Counted from the first letter of the stretch, positions 7,003 through 20,596 are shown. The stretch: DNA of 49,292 nucleotides from CAZUAQ01 sp964618455 (GCA_964618455.1 CAZUAQ010000043.1:1-49292), one strand, 5' to 3'. Translations and numbers: made by a program. The notes: a model not told the origin generated them from the letters alone.

Positions 7003-8166
7003 CTATTGCGGCTTGTTCAACGTGTAGGACCAGTTCAGCCATTCCAGGGCGAGCCGCGTGTCCTCCGGCTCGATGGTCGGCCCGCCCCAGAAGCGGAAAC
7101 CCGCCGGGGCATCGCGATAGCTCCCCGCGTCGTAGACCACGCCCTCGCTCTCCAGCGTGCCCATCACCTTCTTGCAGAACGCCGCCCGCTCATCCTCGCT
7201 CAAGGCACCAAACCAGTCGGCGGTCACTTTCAGACAGATCGACGTGCAACTGCGCAGCTTCGGGTCGGCCACGAGGAAGTCGACCCAATCCTGCGCGTTC
7301 ACGAACTCCGTGACGGCATCGAGATTGGCGGCGCTGCGGCCGAACAAGGCATCCAGTCCCTTCTTGCCGTGGCACTCGAGGTTCATGCCCCATTTGAGGG
7401 CATCGACATAGTCCTCGACCGCCAGCATCGACGGCGTGTTGATCGTCGCGCCTTCGAAAATACCCTTGATGAGTTTGCCGCCCTTGGTCAGCCGGAAGAT
7501 CTTCGGCAGCGGCCAGGACGGGGTGTAGCTCTCCAGCCGTTCCACCGCGCGGGGCGAGAGCACGAGCATGCCGTGCGCCGCTTCGCTGCCCATGCACTTC
7601 TGCCAGGACCACGTCACGACGTCCAACTGTTCCCAAGGTAAGGGCATGGCAAACACGGCGCTGGTCGCATCGCAGATCGACAGTCCCTCCCGATCCGCCG
7701 GGGGCGCGAAATCGTCAGGCACTTTCGCGCCGCTCGTCGTTCCGTTCCAGGTGAACAGCACGTCGTGCGACCAGTCGACCTTCGCCAGGTCGGGGATCTC
7801 GCCGTACGGCGCCTTCATGACGTTGGCGTCGAGCTTGAGCTGCTTCTGGATGTCGGTCACCCATCCCTCGCCGAAGCTCTCCCACGCCATGACCGTCACC
7901 GGCCGCGCGCCGAGCAGACTCCACATCGCGCACTCGTACGCGCCGGTGTCGCTGGCGGGGATGATGCCCACGAGATGCGAATCCGGGATACGGGCGAGCT
8001 GGCGGCTCAGGTCGATCGCTTCAGCCAGGCGCGACTTGCCCAGCTTGGACCGGTGCGAGCGCCCGATGACGGCATTCGTCAGCGCGTCGACCGACCAGCC
8101 GGGACGCTTGTTCGTCGGACCGGAACTGAAATGCGGGGTCGAGGGTTTCTGATGCGGTTTCTCCAC
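7003..8166 (-). CDS. serC: Phosphoserine aminotransferase
   Basis: SerC converts 3-phosphohydroxypyruvate and glutamate to phosphoserine in serine synthesis. The 387-residue protein is of the alphaproteobacterial/archaeal type: it opens KPSTPHFSSGPTNKRPGW, has CDATSAVFA with Asp166 (contacts PLP nitrogen) and SWQKCMGSE with Lys190 as the PLP Schiff-base lysine, then KGIFEGATINTPSMLAVEDY. Length fits the family. The start codon is GTG at 8166; AGGAG lies 10 bases upstream and no ATG is better placed. A short hairpin, CCGGGT/ACCCGG (8192-8209), lies in its leader. The creatininase-like gene follows on the same strand; I see no metabolic link between them. Confidence 0.95.
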   Translation of the reverse strand: MEKPHQKPSTPHFSSGPTNKRPGWSVDALTNAVIGRSHRSKLGKSRLAEAIDLSRQLARIPDSHLVGIIPASDTGAYECAMWSLLGARPVTVMAWESFGEGWVTDIQKQLKLDANVMKAPYGEIPDLAKVDWSHDVLFTWNGTTSGAKVPDDFAPPADREGLSICDATSAVFAMPLPWEQLDVVTWSWQKCMGSEAAHGMLVLSPRAVERLESYTPSWPLPKIFRLTKGGKLIKGIFEGATINTPSMLAVEDYVDALKWGMNLECHGKKGLDALFGRSAANLDAVTEFVNAQDWVDFLVADPKLRSCTSICLKVTADWFGALSEDERAAFCKKVMGTLESEGVVYDAGSYRDAPAGFRFWGGPTIEPEDTRLALEWLNWSYTLNKPQ

Positions 8167-8423
8167 GATGTCTAATCTCCTGAGAAGTCAACCGGGTATC
8201 TCGACCCGGGTAGTCAGATGACGGATATCGAGCGGCTTGCGTGGTCAGCCGAGCCAATGGCGAAGGCCTGTCCCGGCGGCGAGCGCTCACCATGTTTCAC
8301 TGTAGGCGTTCACCCTGATCCCTTCAATACACGATGGGCTTCCCAGGTTTGCCAGTGACGAATCGTCCCCCTATATCACCTCTGGGCATGATAGATTCCA
8401 CAACGCGAGAGGAGCGCCTGACT

Positions 8424-9497
8424 ATGGCTGACAATGGCTTGCACGACCGGCTGACCGAAGCTGGAGCCACCTTCACGGAAATCGGAAACGTCCCGGTCCC
8501 CACGCACTACGGGGATGCGGCGAAGGAATACACCGCCGCCCACGAGTCCGCCGGGCTGGCCGTTCGCCCCTCACGCGGGCTGATCGAGCTGCGCGGCGAG
8601 GATCGGGCCTCCTGGCTGAACAACCTGGTCACGAACGCGATCACCACGCTCTCTCCCGGCGAGGGCAACTACGCCTTCGCCTGCAACGTCAAGGGGCGGA
8701 TCGTCGCGGACTTCAACATGCTCGTCATGGCCGACGCCCTCTGGCTCGACATCGACCGCCGCCTCATCCCCACCGTTCTCGAGCACTTTGAGCGCTACCA
8801 CATCGTCGAGGACGTCGAGATGCAGGACCGCGGCGACGAGTTCGTTCGTTTCGGCCTGGCCGGACCGAAGGCCAAGGAGATCACCGACGCCCTCGGCGCG
8901 ACGCATGCCCCCGCCATGGCGCAGCTCAGCCACACCACCGTGCCGCTCTGTCAGAAGCAGCGGCCGTTCGTGCGCCACGATTTCGCGGGAGACTTCGGCG
9001 TCGAGCTCTACATCCACATCGACGACGCCACCGAGTGCTGGAACCGCCTGATGGAGATCGGCCAGCCGGTCGGGTTGACGCCCGTCGGCCACCAGGCGCT
9101 GGACATGCTTCGGATCGAGGCGGGCCTCCCCGCCAGCGGCGAAGAGATCGACGACGCGGTCCTGCCGGCGGAGACGCAGCAGATCGAACGCGGCATCAGC
9201 TACCAGAAGGGCTGCTACCTCGGCCAGGAGGTGGTGGAACGCATGCGGGCGTATGGCGGGTTGGCACGGAAGCTCGTGGGCCTTCGCTTCCCGGCAGAGG
9301 CGAAACTGACGGCCGGTGCGACCCTTCAGGTCAGCGGCAGCGACGCCGGGCGGATCACCAGCTTCGCCCCTTCGCCGCGATTGCAGGCCACGGTGGCGTT
9401 GGGCTACCTCAAGACCGCCGGGGCCGAGACAGGCACCAAGGTAACGCTCGCCGAAACACCGGATCTCGAGGGCGAGGTCGTCGCGCTACCGATGTAA
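8424..9497 (+). CDS. ygfZ: YgfZ/GcvT-like folate-binding Fe-S cluster protein
   Basis: YgfZ-family proteins use tetrahydrofolate in repair or assembly of certain Fe-S enzymes. The 357-residue protein has the diagnostic KGCYLGQE (262-269) within ISYQKGCYLGQEVVERMRAY, plus the GcvT-like fold elements RGEDRASWLNNLVTNAI and GVELYI. The C-terminal barrel is present. ATG 8424 is preferred because GAGAGGAG precedes it by about 9 bases; an in-frame ATG at 8388 has no ribosome site. It is divergent from serC, with a 257-base gap that must hold both promoters, and it faces the phosphoesterase gene tail-to-tail. Confidence 0.92.
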   Translation: MADNGLHDRLTEAGATFTEIGNVPVPTHYGDAAKEYTAAHESAGLAVRPSRGLIELRGEDRASWLNNLVTNAITTLSPGEGNYAFACNVKGRIVADFNMLVMADALWLDIDRRLIPTVLEHFERYHIVEDVEMQDRGDEFVRFGLAGPKAKEITDALGATHAPAMAQLSHTTVPLCQKQRPFVRHDFAGDFGVELYIHIDDATECWNRLMEIGQPVGLTPVGHQALDMLRIEAGLPASGEEIDDAVLPAETQQIERGISYQKGCYLGQEVVERMRAYGGLARKLVGLRFPAEAKLTAGATLQVSGSDAGRITSFAPSPRLQATVALGYLKTAGAETGTKVTLAETPDLEGEVVALPM

Positions 9498-9586
9498 ATC
9501 CGAATGACGAGTGATGAATGACGATTAAAGCCTGCCTGCCGTTTTCTCGATAGCGATTCGTGGGTTGCCGAATCCATCATTTCCCT

Positions 9587-11140
9587 TCACTCCGCCTTGA
9601 TGTGAATCGGACGCGCGTCGGTGTAGCTCTGCCCGTACATGTCGGTCGTGCGGACTTCCACCATCGTCAGCCCCTCCGGCGGGTTGGGCGGCAGCGTGCC
9701 CATCCAGATGTGCTCGGAGTTGACGGGGGCACTCATCTTGAGGCCGGGAGGTGGCGTGTCACTCTGCTCGAGCTTCTGTATCGCGACCTTGTAGGGATCC
9801 TTGCGGCTCACACGGACCATCGGAATCCACTCGCTCTCGCCGAGGCGCATATGGACGATGGATTTCTCCGATCCACCGAAGATGTTGGCCAGGACTTCCG
9901 TGTCGACAGCCTCCGACGGGCGGACCGTGTAGGGCGCGTAGATGTTCATCTGGAACGCCGCCGGCTGGCTGGCCGCCTTGAACGTGAACTTCGCCGTGTG
10001 GCCGTCGAAGGTCACGATGGAGTACCCGTTCGGAGCACCGTCCCGCATCGTCGTGTGCGGAATGCCGCGCTCGTCGGGCGCCCCCTGCCACCAGCTTCCG
10101 CACGCCGTCACGTGAATGATATGATGATGCGGCGTCGCGCCCTTCCATCCGTCCTTTTTCGTCAGGAAATGATGCGACTGCGTATGCGTGTGGGCGGACA
10201 CGGAGAGTGAGTACGGACGATCCTCGATCAGCCGGAACAGCTCTTCCCGATCCCTGCACCCGATCAGCGGAATGTGCATCGTCAGCACGACCAGCTTCTC
10301 GTCCGGCACCCGCGCCAAGTCTTTCTTCAACCAGGCCAGTTGCTTCTCTCCGAAAACCCCGTCGTAACCGCGGTTGCCGTCCTTGATCCGCCAGAACACG
10401 TTGTCCAGCACGACGAAATGCACCGGCCCGTGATCGAACGAGTAGTAGTTTGGCCCGAAGACGCGCTCGTACGTCTCGTCGGAAAGGACGTCGTTGGGCG
10501 CATCGAAGTTGAGGTCGTGATTGCCGATCACGTTGTACCAGGGAATCCCGATCAGCGCCACGGTGCGGTTGTGCTGATCGAAGATGGCAAGGTTGTCGAA
10601 GACGATATCGCCGAGCGTCACCCCGAAGTCCGCCTCGACACCGATCAGTTCGCGAATCACATCGTGGGCCATATATTCCAGCTCGGTCTCGTTCCGCGCC
10701 TGCGTATCGCCGAAGAAGATCGCGCTGAAAACATCCGGCTCGGCTCGCTTGTGCAGCGGAAAATCGATCGACTCCGGCAGCGGCCCCGTCGGGGCGACAC
10801 CGGCATACTCCGTCTCGGGCGAGCCCTCGGGCTTGTGCGTGTAGTAGAAGCGCGGCAACTGAAATTCTTCATCCACCGGCGTCATCCAGTTCCGCGGCTT
10901 GATGACGAAGAGCGTCGTATCCTCGGTAACCGGAAGCGTGTACCGTCCGTCCTCGTCCGTCGTGACGATCTCCTCCTGGTTGGAGACGCCCACGCCGGCA
11001 AGTCCCGGTTCACCGGCATCTCGGGTCCCATTGCGATTGCGATCATCGAAGACCACGCCCGTCGCCGACTCGGCCCTTACGGTCGCCACTCCCGCCATCG
11101 CGGTCATTATCACGGTGCAGATCCGTCCGACATTCCTCAT
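9587..11140 (-). CDS. Secreted calcineurin-like phosphoesterase with MetallophosN/C-type flanking domains
   Basis: The 517-residue protein has a signal peptide (cleavage expected after ATVRA, about residue 23). An SdrD_B-like beta domain follows (FDDRNRNGTRDAGEPGLAGV). The central metallophosphoesterase domain shows the metal-binding set FFGDTQ, LGDIVFDN, GNHD, MHIPL and SAHTHTQ. A C-terminal beta domain spans about 360-517. This three-part arrangement is known for secreted phosphoesterases of Bacteroidota and Planctomycetota. It probably hydrolyses a phosphate ester outside the cytoplasm; the substrate cannot be told. It is divergent from the DUF1080 gene and convergent with ygfZ (about 90 bases between stops; no clear terminator). 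Confidence 0.9.
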   Translation of the reverse strand: MRNVGRICTVIMTAMAGVATVRAESATGVVFDDRNRNGTRDAGEPGLAGVGVSNQEEIVTTDEDGRYTLPVTEDTTLFVIKPRNWMTPVDEEFQLPRFYYTHKPEGSPETEYAGVAPTGPLPESIDFPLHKRAEPDVFSAIFFGDTQARNETELEYMAHDVIRELIGVEADFGVTLGDIVFDNLAIFDQHNRTVALIGIPWYNVIGNHDLNFDAPNDVLSDETYERVFGPNYYSFDHGPVHFVVLDNVFWRIKDGNRGYDGVFGEKQLAWLKKDLARVPDEKLVVLTMHIPLIGCRDREELFRLIEDRPYSLSVSAHTHTQSHHFLTKKDGWKGATPHHHIIHVTACGSWWQGAPDERGIPHTTMRDGAPNGYSIVTFDGHTAKFTFKAASQPAAFQMNIYAPYTVRPSEAVDTEVLANIFGGSEKSIVHMRLGESEWIPMVRVSRKDPYKVAIQKLEQSDTPPPGLKMSAPVNSEHIWMGTLPPNPPEGLTMVEVRTTDMYGQSYTDARPIHIKAE

Positions 11141-11290
11141 GCTCGTGCTCCTGCAGTTTTGTGGGATTGCCCATCAGCCCGTCGTCCGGCGTCTAATTAT
11201 GCGCATCTACGTTAGCGTCTGATGAAGATGCCGCCACCCCCTTGCTGAATGAGGCTGGATCGCGTTTTCGACGTCGTGCCCCCGCCCCCG

Positions 11291-11318
11291 TTGCACTGGC
11301 GCATGTCGGCGGTATGCT
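11291..11318 (+). promoter_or_regulatory. Weak promoter candidate before the DUF1080 gene
   Basis: TTGCAC (11291-11296) and TATGCT (11313-11318) are 16 bases apart, and they lie about 50 bases before the start at 11369. They match three and four consensus positions respectively, so this is only suggestive. Confidence 0.25.
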
Positions 11319-11368
11319 GAAACATCCTGGAAGATACCCCAACTCGCACAGCCACAGGAGTGGATCCC

Positions 11369-12763
11369 ATGACCTTCACCCGCGCTTGTTCCGTGCTCGC
11401 CGCCATCCTGATCCTCCCGGCCTTCGGCCTTTCCGCTCTCGGCGCTCCGAATCTGCCCGAGGGCTATCGCCTGGTCTACGAGCAGGATTTCGAGAAGCCC
11501 GGGGCCCTGAACGACTTCCGCTACACCGACCCGGTCGCGTGGCGGCATGCTTCGATCGACGGCAATCACGCCCTGGAGCAACATGGGGAAAGCCGCTACA
11601 AGCCCGAACATCGCTCGCCCTACAACCTCGCCATCCTCGCCACGCACCAGTTCGAGAGCTTCATCCTCGAAGCGGACCTCCAGCAGACCGGCCGCGAATA
11701 CAACCACCGTGACATGGTGATCGCCTTCGGTTTCGTCGACCCCTCGAAGTTCTATTACAGCCACCTGGCCACGAGGTCCGACGATACCGCCCACAACATA
11801 CTGCTCGTCAACGACAAGCCCCGGACGAAGATCTCATCCATGGCCTCGCCCGGCATCGACTGGGGGAAGAAGCAGTGGCGCAAGATCCGCCTGGTGCGCG
11901 AGGTGGAATCGGGCCTGATCGAGGTCTACTTCGATGACATGGACAAGCCGGTCATGGCGGCAAAAGACAAGACGTTCACGAAGGGATACATCGGCTTCGG
12001 CTCGTTCGACGACAGTGGCATGGTGGACAACGTGAAGATCTGGGCGCCGAAAGCGCACCACAGCTTCGCCACGAAACTGTTCGCCGCCAAGCCTCTGCAC
12101 GAGATCGAGAAGGAGCCCGACCTCCGCGCCGACGGATTCGTCTCGCTCTTCGACGGCACCACGCTCGAGGGCTGGGAACGCGCCGAGGGCAAGGCATCGG
12201 GCAAGATGAAGTACGCGGTCGATGATCACGCAATCGTCGGTACCTGCGTCGTGAAGGAGCCGAATGGATTCCTGCGTACGAAGAAGCTGTATCGCGATTT
12301 CATCTTCACCTGCGAGGTGAAGTTCGACGTTCTGGGCAACAGCGGGATCCAGTTCCGTTCGCTGCAGCGGGAGAAGGACGGTCGCGTGTTCGGCTATCAA
12401 TGCGAAGTGGATCACAGCGAGCGGCGCTACTCCGGCGGCATCTACGACGAGGCCCGCCGCGGCTGGCTTTACCCGTTGTGGGGGGCCATGCATGAAAAGG
12501 CTCGGGGCGCCTTTAAGTATGGCGAGTGGAACCGCTTCACCATCCAGGCCCGGGGCCGCCGGTTGCAGACCTGGGTCAACGGTGTTCCGTGTTCCGATTT
12601 CACCGATACCGACGGAAAAGCCTTCACGCCTGAGGGCTTCATCGCCCTCCAGGTTCATGGCGGACCGAAGGGTCAGATCCGCTGGCGCCACCTGCGCATC
12701 AAATCGATCGACGCCTCGGAAGGTTCATCCAGGCCCAGCGCGAAATCCAAGGAAGGCAGCTGA
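11369..12763 (+). CDS. Secreted DUF1080 (3-keto-disaccharide hydrolase-type) protein with two LamG-like domains
   Basis: The 464-residue protein has an N-terminal signal peptide (FTRACSVLAAILILPAFGLS, cleaved near SALGA). Residues about 25-215 form a first concanavalin-like domain (YRLVYEQDFEKPGALNDFRY). Residues about 250-450 form a typical DUF1080 domain: FVSLFDGTTLEGWE, then GNSGIQFRS, GYQCEVDH and GFIALQVHGG. DUF1080 proteins are abundant in Planctomycetota; some hydrolyse 3-keto-glucosides. AGGAG lies 8 bases before ATG 11369, which decides the start over a GTG nine bases earlier. It ends 57 bases before malQ, so it could lie upstream of the glucan locus, though its secreted nature suggests a separate function. 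Confidence 0.88.
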   Translation: MTFTRACSVLAAILILPAFGLSALGAPNLPEGYRLVYEQDFEKPGALNDFRYTDPVAWRHASIDGNHALEQHGESRYKPEHRSPYNLAILATHQFESFILEADLQQTGREYNHRDMVIAFGFVDPSKFYYSHLATRSDDTAHNILLVNDKPRTKISSMASPGIDWGKKQWRKIRLVREVESGLIEVYFDDMDKPVMAAKDKTFTKGYIGFGSFDDSGMVDNVKIWAPKAHHSFATKLFAAKPLHEIEKEPDLRADGFVSLFDGTTLEGWERAEGKASGKMKYAVDDHAIVGTCVVKEPNGFLRTKKLYRDFIFTCEVKFDVLGNSGIQFRSLQREKDGRVFGYQCEVDHSERRYSGGIYDEARRGWLYPLWGAMHEKARGAFKYGEWNRFTIQARGRRLQTWVNGVPCSDFTDTDGKAFTPEGFIALQVHGGPKGQIRWRHLRIKSIDASEGSSRPSAKSKEGS

Positions 12764-12820
12764 CCATCGCGCTGACGGCGACCGGACACGTACACCTCCG
12801 CACCGACGGGCAGGTCTGAT

Positions 12821-14926
12821 TTGAGTCTTTCCGCACTGAAGAAACTGGCGATCCAGAACAATATCCAGGTGGCGTACGAGGATGCGGACAAGAAACGCTA
12901 TCACGCCTCACCCGAAGCGCTGATGGCGGTGCTGCGGTCGCTGGGGATCCCGATCGAGAACATCGAGGCCGCGAAGGAATTCCACCGCGAAGGCGATCGC
13001 CGACGATGGACGGAAGTCGTGCCACCGGTCGTCGTGTGTCGCGGACGACTGCGTATGACGTGGCGCGTGCCGGCATCGTGGATGAATCGCCGCTTCGCGA
13101 TGACGATCGAATGCGAGGACGGCACCACGCTGCCTACCGAAGGCCGCCTCGCCGATGGCGAAACACTTCGTTCAACCCGGATCGACGGGCAGGAGTTCAT
13201 CGAGGTACGCCACGTCTTCGGGGCCTCGCTGTCGCATGGTTACCATCAACTCCATGTGGAGATCGGCGATCACCCGCATCACAGCCTGGTCATCTGCGCT
13301 CCGACGCGTGTCTTCGATATCTGGACCGGCGATCGGCAGCGAACGTGGGGCGTCTTCCTCCCGCTGTACGCGCTGCACTCCGAGCGGAGCATGGGCATCG
13401 GTGATCTGACGGACCTGGAACTGCTGGCCGCCTGGACCGAATCGCAGGGTGGGCACGTCACCGCCACGCTGCCGCTGCTGGCATCGTTCTGGGAGGAATC
13501 GGAGGACTTCAGCCCCTATTCCCCGGCCAGTCGCCTGTTCTGGAACGAGTACTATCTCGACGTCGAGCGCCTTGACGGGTTCGCCGAATGCCCAAAGGCC
13601 CAGGCGTACTGCCGCTCCCCTGAATCACAGGCCTTTTTGGAAGCGGCACGCGTTTCGACGCAAGTCGATTACCCGGCGCTGGTGACATGGAAGCGCCGGT
13701 TGCTGCAACTCCTCGCCGATCATGTTCACGAAGCGATGCCTTCGCAGCGCAAGTCCTGGGACGACTACCGGCGCCACCATCCCGAATCCGACGACTACGC
13801 CCGCTTCCGCGCGGCGTGTGCCAGGCAGGGAATGCCCTGGATGAACTGGCCGGCAGAGATGCGTGACGGGGAGCTACCGGATGACGCGCTCGATAGACAT
13901 ATCCATCGTCGGCACCTTTACGTACAGTGGCAGATGAGCAAGCAGTTGGAAGGCATCCGCGCGAAAACGGCGCAGCAGGATGCCTTGTGGTACCTGGATC
14001 TGCCCCTGGGCGTGAACCGGGCGGGCTACGACCCATGGCGGCAGCGCGATGCTTTCGCCCTGGAGATGAACGGCGGCGCGCCTCCCGATGCGATGAACGC
14101 GCTCGGCCAGAACTGGTGCTTTCCGCCGCTGCATCCGGAGGGGCTGCGCCGGCAGGGATATCGATACCTGATCTCTGTTCTCCGCGAGCAGCTCAAGTAC
14201 GCCCGACTGCTGCGTATCGACCATGCCGCCTGTCTCCATCGCATGTTCTGGATCCCCGAGGGCATGGACGCGAAGGACGGCACGTATGTCCGCTACCCGG
14301 CGGAGGAATGGTACGCCATCCTCGCGCTGGAGACGCATCGCGCGAAGGCGGGAATCGTCGGCGAGGATCTCGGCACCGTCCCGAACTACATCACGCGCGG
14401 CCTGCGAAAACACGGCATCCAGAGTATGTACATCCTTCCCTTTGAGACGGACACCGAGAAACCACCACACGTCCGTATCCCCGGAAAGCTGGAACTGGCG
14501 GCGTTGAACACGCACGACATGCCGACGTTCGCCGCGTTCTGGGAGGGCGCCGACATCGACCTGCAGGTGCGCCTGGGTTTCATCGAGGAAAACGAGGCGC
14601 CGGCGCGACGCAAAGAGCGTGACATGTGGCGAAAGACGGTATTGCGATTCCTGCGCGAACATCACTTCCTGGATCCGGCTGAGGATGACGTGCGAAGCGT
14701 GTTCGCCGCCTGCCTGCGGTTCATGGCGGGGACGGATTCGGAACTCGTCCTGGTGAATCTCGAAGATCTCTGGCAGGAACGCAGGTCCCAGAACGTGCCC
14801 GGCACTTTCCAGGAGCATCCCAACTGGCGCCCCAAAGCATGCCAGTCACTCGAATCCATTCAAGGGGATGCGGCGCTCTCGCAACTTCTGCGCTGCGTTA
14901 ATCGGAACACCAAAACCCATAATTGA
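12821..14926 (+). CDS. malQ: 4-alpha-glucanotransferase (GH77)
   Basis: MalQ transfers maltooligosaccharyl units between glucans in the cytoplasm. The 701-residue protein has the long N-terminal region of the bacterial MalQ type (E. coli MalQ is about 690 residues), then the GH77 barrel: LYALHSERSMGIGDLTDLE, the nucleophile Asp467 in LLRIDHAACLHRMFW, acid/base Glu515 in GIVGEDLGTVPNY and Asp566 in NTHDMPTFAAFW. The start is a TTG at 12821 with only a weak upstream CAGGT; no ATG is available before the conserved N-terminus. It is the first gene of the glucan/trehalose locus and is separated from glgE by 176 bases. It would rearrange maltooligosaccharides that GlgX and TreY act on. Confidence 0.93.
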   Translation: MSLSALKKLAIQNNIQVAYEDADKKRYHASPEALMAVLRSLGIPIENIEAAKEFHREGDRRRWTEVVPPVVVCRGRLRMTWRVPASWMNRRFAMTIECEDGTTLPTEGRLADGETLRSTRIDGQEFIEVRHVFGASLSHGYHQLHVEIGDHPHHSLVICAPTRVFDIWTGDRQRTWGVFLPLYALHSERSMGIGDLTDLELLAAWTESQGGHVTATLPLLASFWEESEDFSPYSPASRLFWNEYYLDVERLDGFAECPKAQAYCRSPESQAFLEAARVSTQVDYPALVTWKRRLLQLLADHVHEAMPSQRKSWDDYRRHHPESDDYARFRAACARQGMPWMNWPAEMRDGELPDDALDRHIHRRHLYVQWQMSKQLEGIRAKTAQQDALWYLDLPLGVNRAGYDPWRQRDAFALEMNGGAPPDAMNALGQNWCFPPLHPEGLRRQGYRYLISVLREQLKYARLLRIDHAACLHRMFWIPEGMDAKDGTYVRYPAEEWYAILALETHRAKAGIVGEDLGTVPNYITRGLRKHGIQSMYILPFETDTEKPPHVRIPGKLELAALNTHDMPTFAAFWEGADIDLQVRLGFIEENEAPARRKERDMWRKTVLRFLREHHFLDPAEDDVRSVFAACLRFMAGTDSELVLVNLEDLWQERRSQNVPGTFQEHPNWRPKACQSLESIQGDAALSQLLRCVNRNTKTHN

Positions 14927-14982
14927 CGACAATAGAATTTTTATTATCTCCTGCCATGAGTGACGGACCACCGCCGGCCAAC

Positions 14983-15010
14983 TTGTCAATCCAGAGCACG
15001 CGACTAGGAT
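14983..15010 (+). promoter_or_regulatory. Candidate promoter upstream of glgE
   Basis: The malQ-glgE gap has TTGTCA (14983-14988) and TAGGAT (15005-15010) with a 16-base spacer, matching five and four consensus positions. Transcription would begin near 15017, about 85 bases before glgE. It may give the GlgE-pathway genes a start of their own. Support is from the sequence pattern only. Confidence 0.35.
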
Positions 15011-15102
15011 TTCCTGTTGGAGCAATAAACTCTCCAGCCCCCCTGTTCATTATTCAGGTACTGACACGAGCTTCAGCATGAAGGGACGGCATTGACGTTA
15101 AC

Positions 15103-17145
15103 ATGCATGAATCTTCGATAGCGACCAGCACACGAGAATCAATTCATCAAGAACAGCAGCTTCCCGAAGAGGGACGGCAGCGCGTCATTATCAGTGGCGT
15201 CAAACCGGAGATCGACCACGGTCGCTTCCCGGCGAAGCGGACTGTCGGTGACGACATCCGTATCGAGGCGGATGCCTTCGTGGACGGTCACGACGCGTTA
15301 CGCGCCGTCGCACTCATGCGATCAGATCCCGGGCAACCGTGGACGGAAGTCCCGATGGCTCCGCTGGTCAACGATCGATGGCGCGGTTCGTTTCCTGCGG
15401 AAAAGCAGGGTTGGATAGAATTCACCGTCAAGGCGTGGGTGGATCCGTTCCTGACATGGCTGCGCGACATGCACAAGCGCATCGAAGCGAACAGGGTCGA
15501 ACGAACGGATCTACTGATCGGCGCTGAATTGATCGAGAAGACGGTGCCCGATGCGCCGGACGAGGAAGGGCAACTGCTCGCCAAGTTCGCCCAGAAACTC
15601 CGCAAGAGTCAGTTCGCCACCGTTACCAAAATGCTGACGACGGATGAGCAGCTCCCGCAGCTGATGGAGCGGCTCGGTCCGCGGCGTTACGTGACGACAT
15701 ACGATCGCGTTCTCCGGATCTGGGTGGATCGTGAACGCGCCCGGTTCAGTTCGTGGTACGAGATGTTCCCGCGATCGGCGGGACCTGAAGGCCGGCACGG
15801 CACGTTCAAGGATTGCATCGAGCGCTTGCCCTACATTCAGGCCATGGGCTTCGACGTGCTCTATCTGCCGCCGATTCATCCGATCGGCCAGACCAATCGC
15901 AAGGGAAAGAACAACGCTCTCCGCGCCGAACCCGACGATGTCGGCAGCCCCTGGGCGATCGGCGGCGAAGTAGGTGGCCACAAGGCAATTCATCCCGACC
16001 TGGGCACGCTGGAGGATTTTCACGCACTTGTCAGCCAGGCCAGGGAAGCCGGGATCGAGATCGCCCTGGACATCGCGTATCAATGCTCGCCTGACCATCC
16101 TTACGTCAAGGAGCATCCCGAGTGGTTCCGCAGCCGGCCCGACGGCACCATCCAATATGCCGAGAACCCTCCCAAGAAGTACGAAGACATCTATCCCTTC
16201 GATTTCGAGACCGAGGCATGGCGTGAACTCTGGATCGAATTGCGAAGCGTGCTGCTGTACTGGATCGAGCAGGGCGTCCGCATCTTCCGCGTGGACAACC
16301 CGCACACCAAGGCCTTTCCGTTCTGGGAATGGGCCATCCGCACCGTGCAGGATCAGCATCCGGACACGATTTTTCTTGCCGAAGCGTTCACCCGCCCGAA
16401 GGTGATGCTGCGCCTGGCGAAGTTGGGATTCACGCAGTCGTACACGTATTTCGCGTGGCGGAACTCGCGCTACGAACTGATGCAGTACATGGACGACCTG
16501 CTCAAGGAGGACGTGCACGACTGCATGCGTCCGAACTTCTGGCCCAACACGCCGGACATCCTGACCGAGCATCTTCAGACCGGCGGTCGCTCCAACTTCG
16601 CCGCGCGGCTCATTCTGGCGGGAACGCTGACCGCCAACTACGGCATCTACGGCCCGGCCTTCGAGCTCTGCGAAGCGCAGGCCCGGGAATTCGGGAGCGA
16701 GGAATACCTGGATTCCGAGAAGTACCAGATCCGCCAGTGGGATCTGAAATCGCGCCACACGCTTCGCCCGCTGATCACGCGCGTCAATCGCATTCGCCGG
16801 GAGAATCCGGCGCTTCAGCGGAATGACACGCTCGTCTTCCATCCGACGGACAACGAGTACATTCTGTGCTACAGCAAGACGCATCCCGACCCGGACAACG
16901 TGATCATCTGCATGGTCAATCTCGACCCGCACCACACCCATTCGGCGTGGGTCGACCTGCGGCTCGATGAACTCGGCCTGCCGTACGATCAGCCCTACCA
17001 GGTGCACGACCTGGTCTCCGACGCGCGGTACTTCTGGAGCGGGGGGCGGAATTTTATTCAACTGGATCCCCACGCCGTGCCGGGTCATATCCTGCGCGTC
17101 CGACGCAAGGTCCACACCGAACACGACTTCGACTACTACCTGTAA
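15103..17145 (+). CDS. glgE: Alpha-1,4-glucan:maltose-1-phosphate maltosyltransferase (GH13_3)
   Basis: GlgE extends alpha-1,4-glucan by two glucose units from maltose-1-phosphate. The 680-residue protein has the family hallmarks: an N-terminal beta domain (VIISGVKPEIDHGRFPAKRT), WYEMFPRSAGPEGRHGTFKD, LPPIHPIGQTNRKGKNN, the nucleophile Asp398 in IFRVDNPHTK, acid/base Glu427 in FLAEAFTRP and Asp485 in NTPDIL. These lie within a few residues of the Streptomyces coelicolor positions (394, 423, 480). The start is ATG 15103; an ATG is not better placed nearby. The next gene supplies both trehalose synthase and maltokinase, whose product maltose-1-phosphate is the substrate of this enzyme. Confidence 0.97.
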   Translation: MHESSIATSTRESIHQEQQLPEEGRQRVIISGVKPEIDHGRFPAKRTVGDDIRIEADAFVDGHDALRAVALMRSDPGQPWTEVPMAPLVNDRWRGSFPAEKQGWIEFTVKAWVDPFLTWLRDMHKRIEANRVERTDLLIGAELIEKTVPDAPDEEGQLLAKFAQKLRKSQFATVTKMLTTDEQLPQLMERLGPRRYVTTYDRVLRIWVDRERARFSSWYEMFPRSAGPEGRHGTFKDCIERLPYIQAMGFDVLYLPPIHPIGQTNRKGKNNALRAEPDDVGSPWAIGGEVGGHKAIHPDLGTLEDFHALVSQAREAGIEIALDIAYQCSPDHPYVKEHPEWFRSRPDGTIQYAENPPKKYEDIYPFDFETEAWRELWIELRSVLLYWIEQGVRIFRVDNPHTKAFPFWEWAIRTVQDQHPDTIFLAEAFTRPKVMLRLAKLGFTQSYTYFAWRNSRYELMQYMDDLLKEDVHDCMRPNFWPNTPDILTEHLQTGGRSNFAARLILAGTLTANYGIYGPAFELCEAQAREFGSEEYLDSEKYQIRQWDLKSRHTLRPLITRVNRIRRENPALQRNDTLVFHPTDNEYILCYSKTHPDPDNVIICMVNLDPHHTHSAWVDLRLDELGLPYDQPYQVHDLVSDARYFWSGGRNFIQLDPHAVPGHILRVRRKVHTEHDFDYYL

Positions 17146-17206
17146 AACCGATCGCCCGGGCCCTGTCCAAGCGTGAAAAGGAATCGACTCCAGACAGACG
17201 AGAACC

Positions 17207-20596
<3,390 letters not shown>
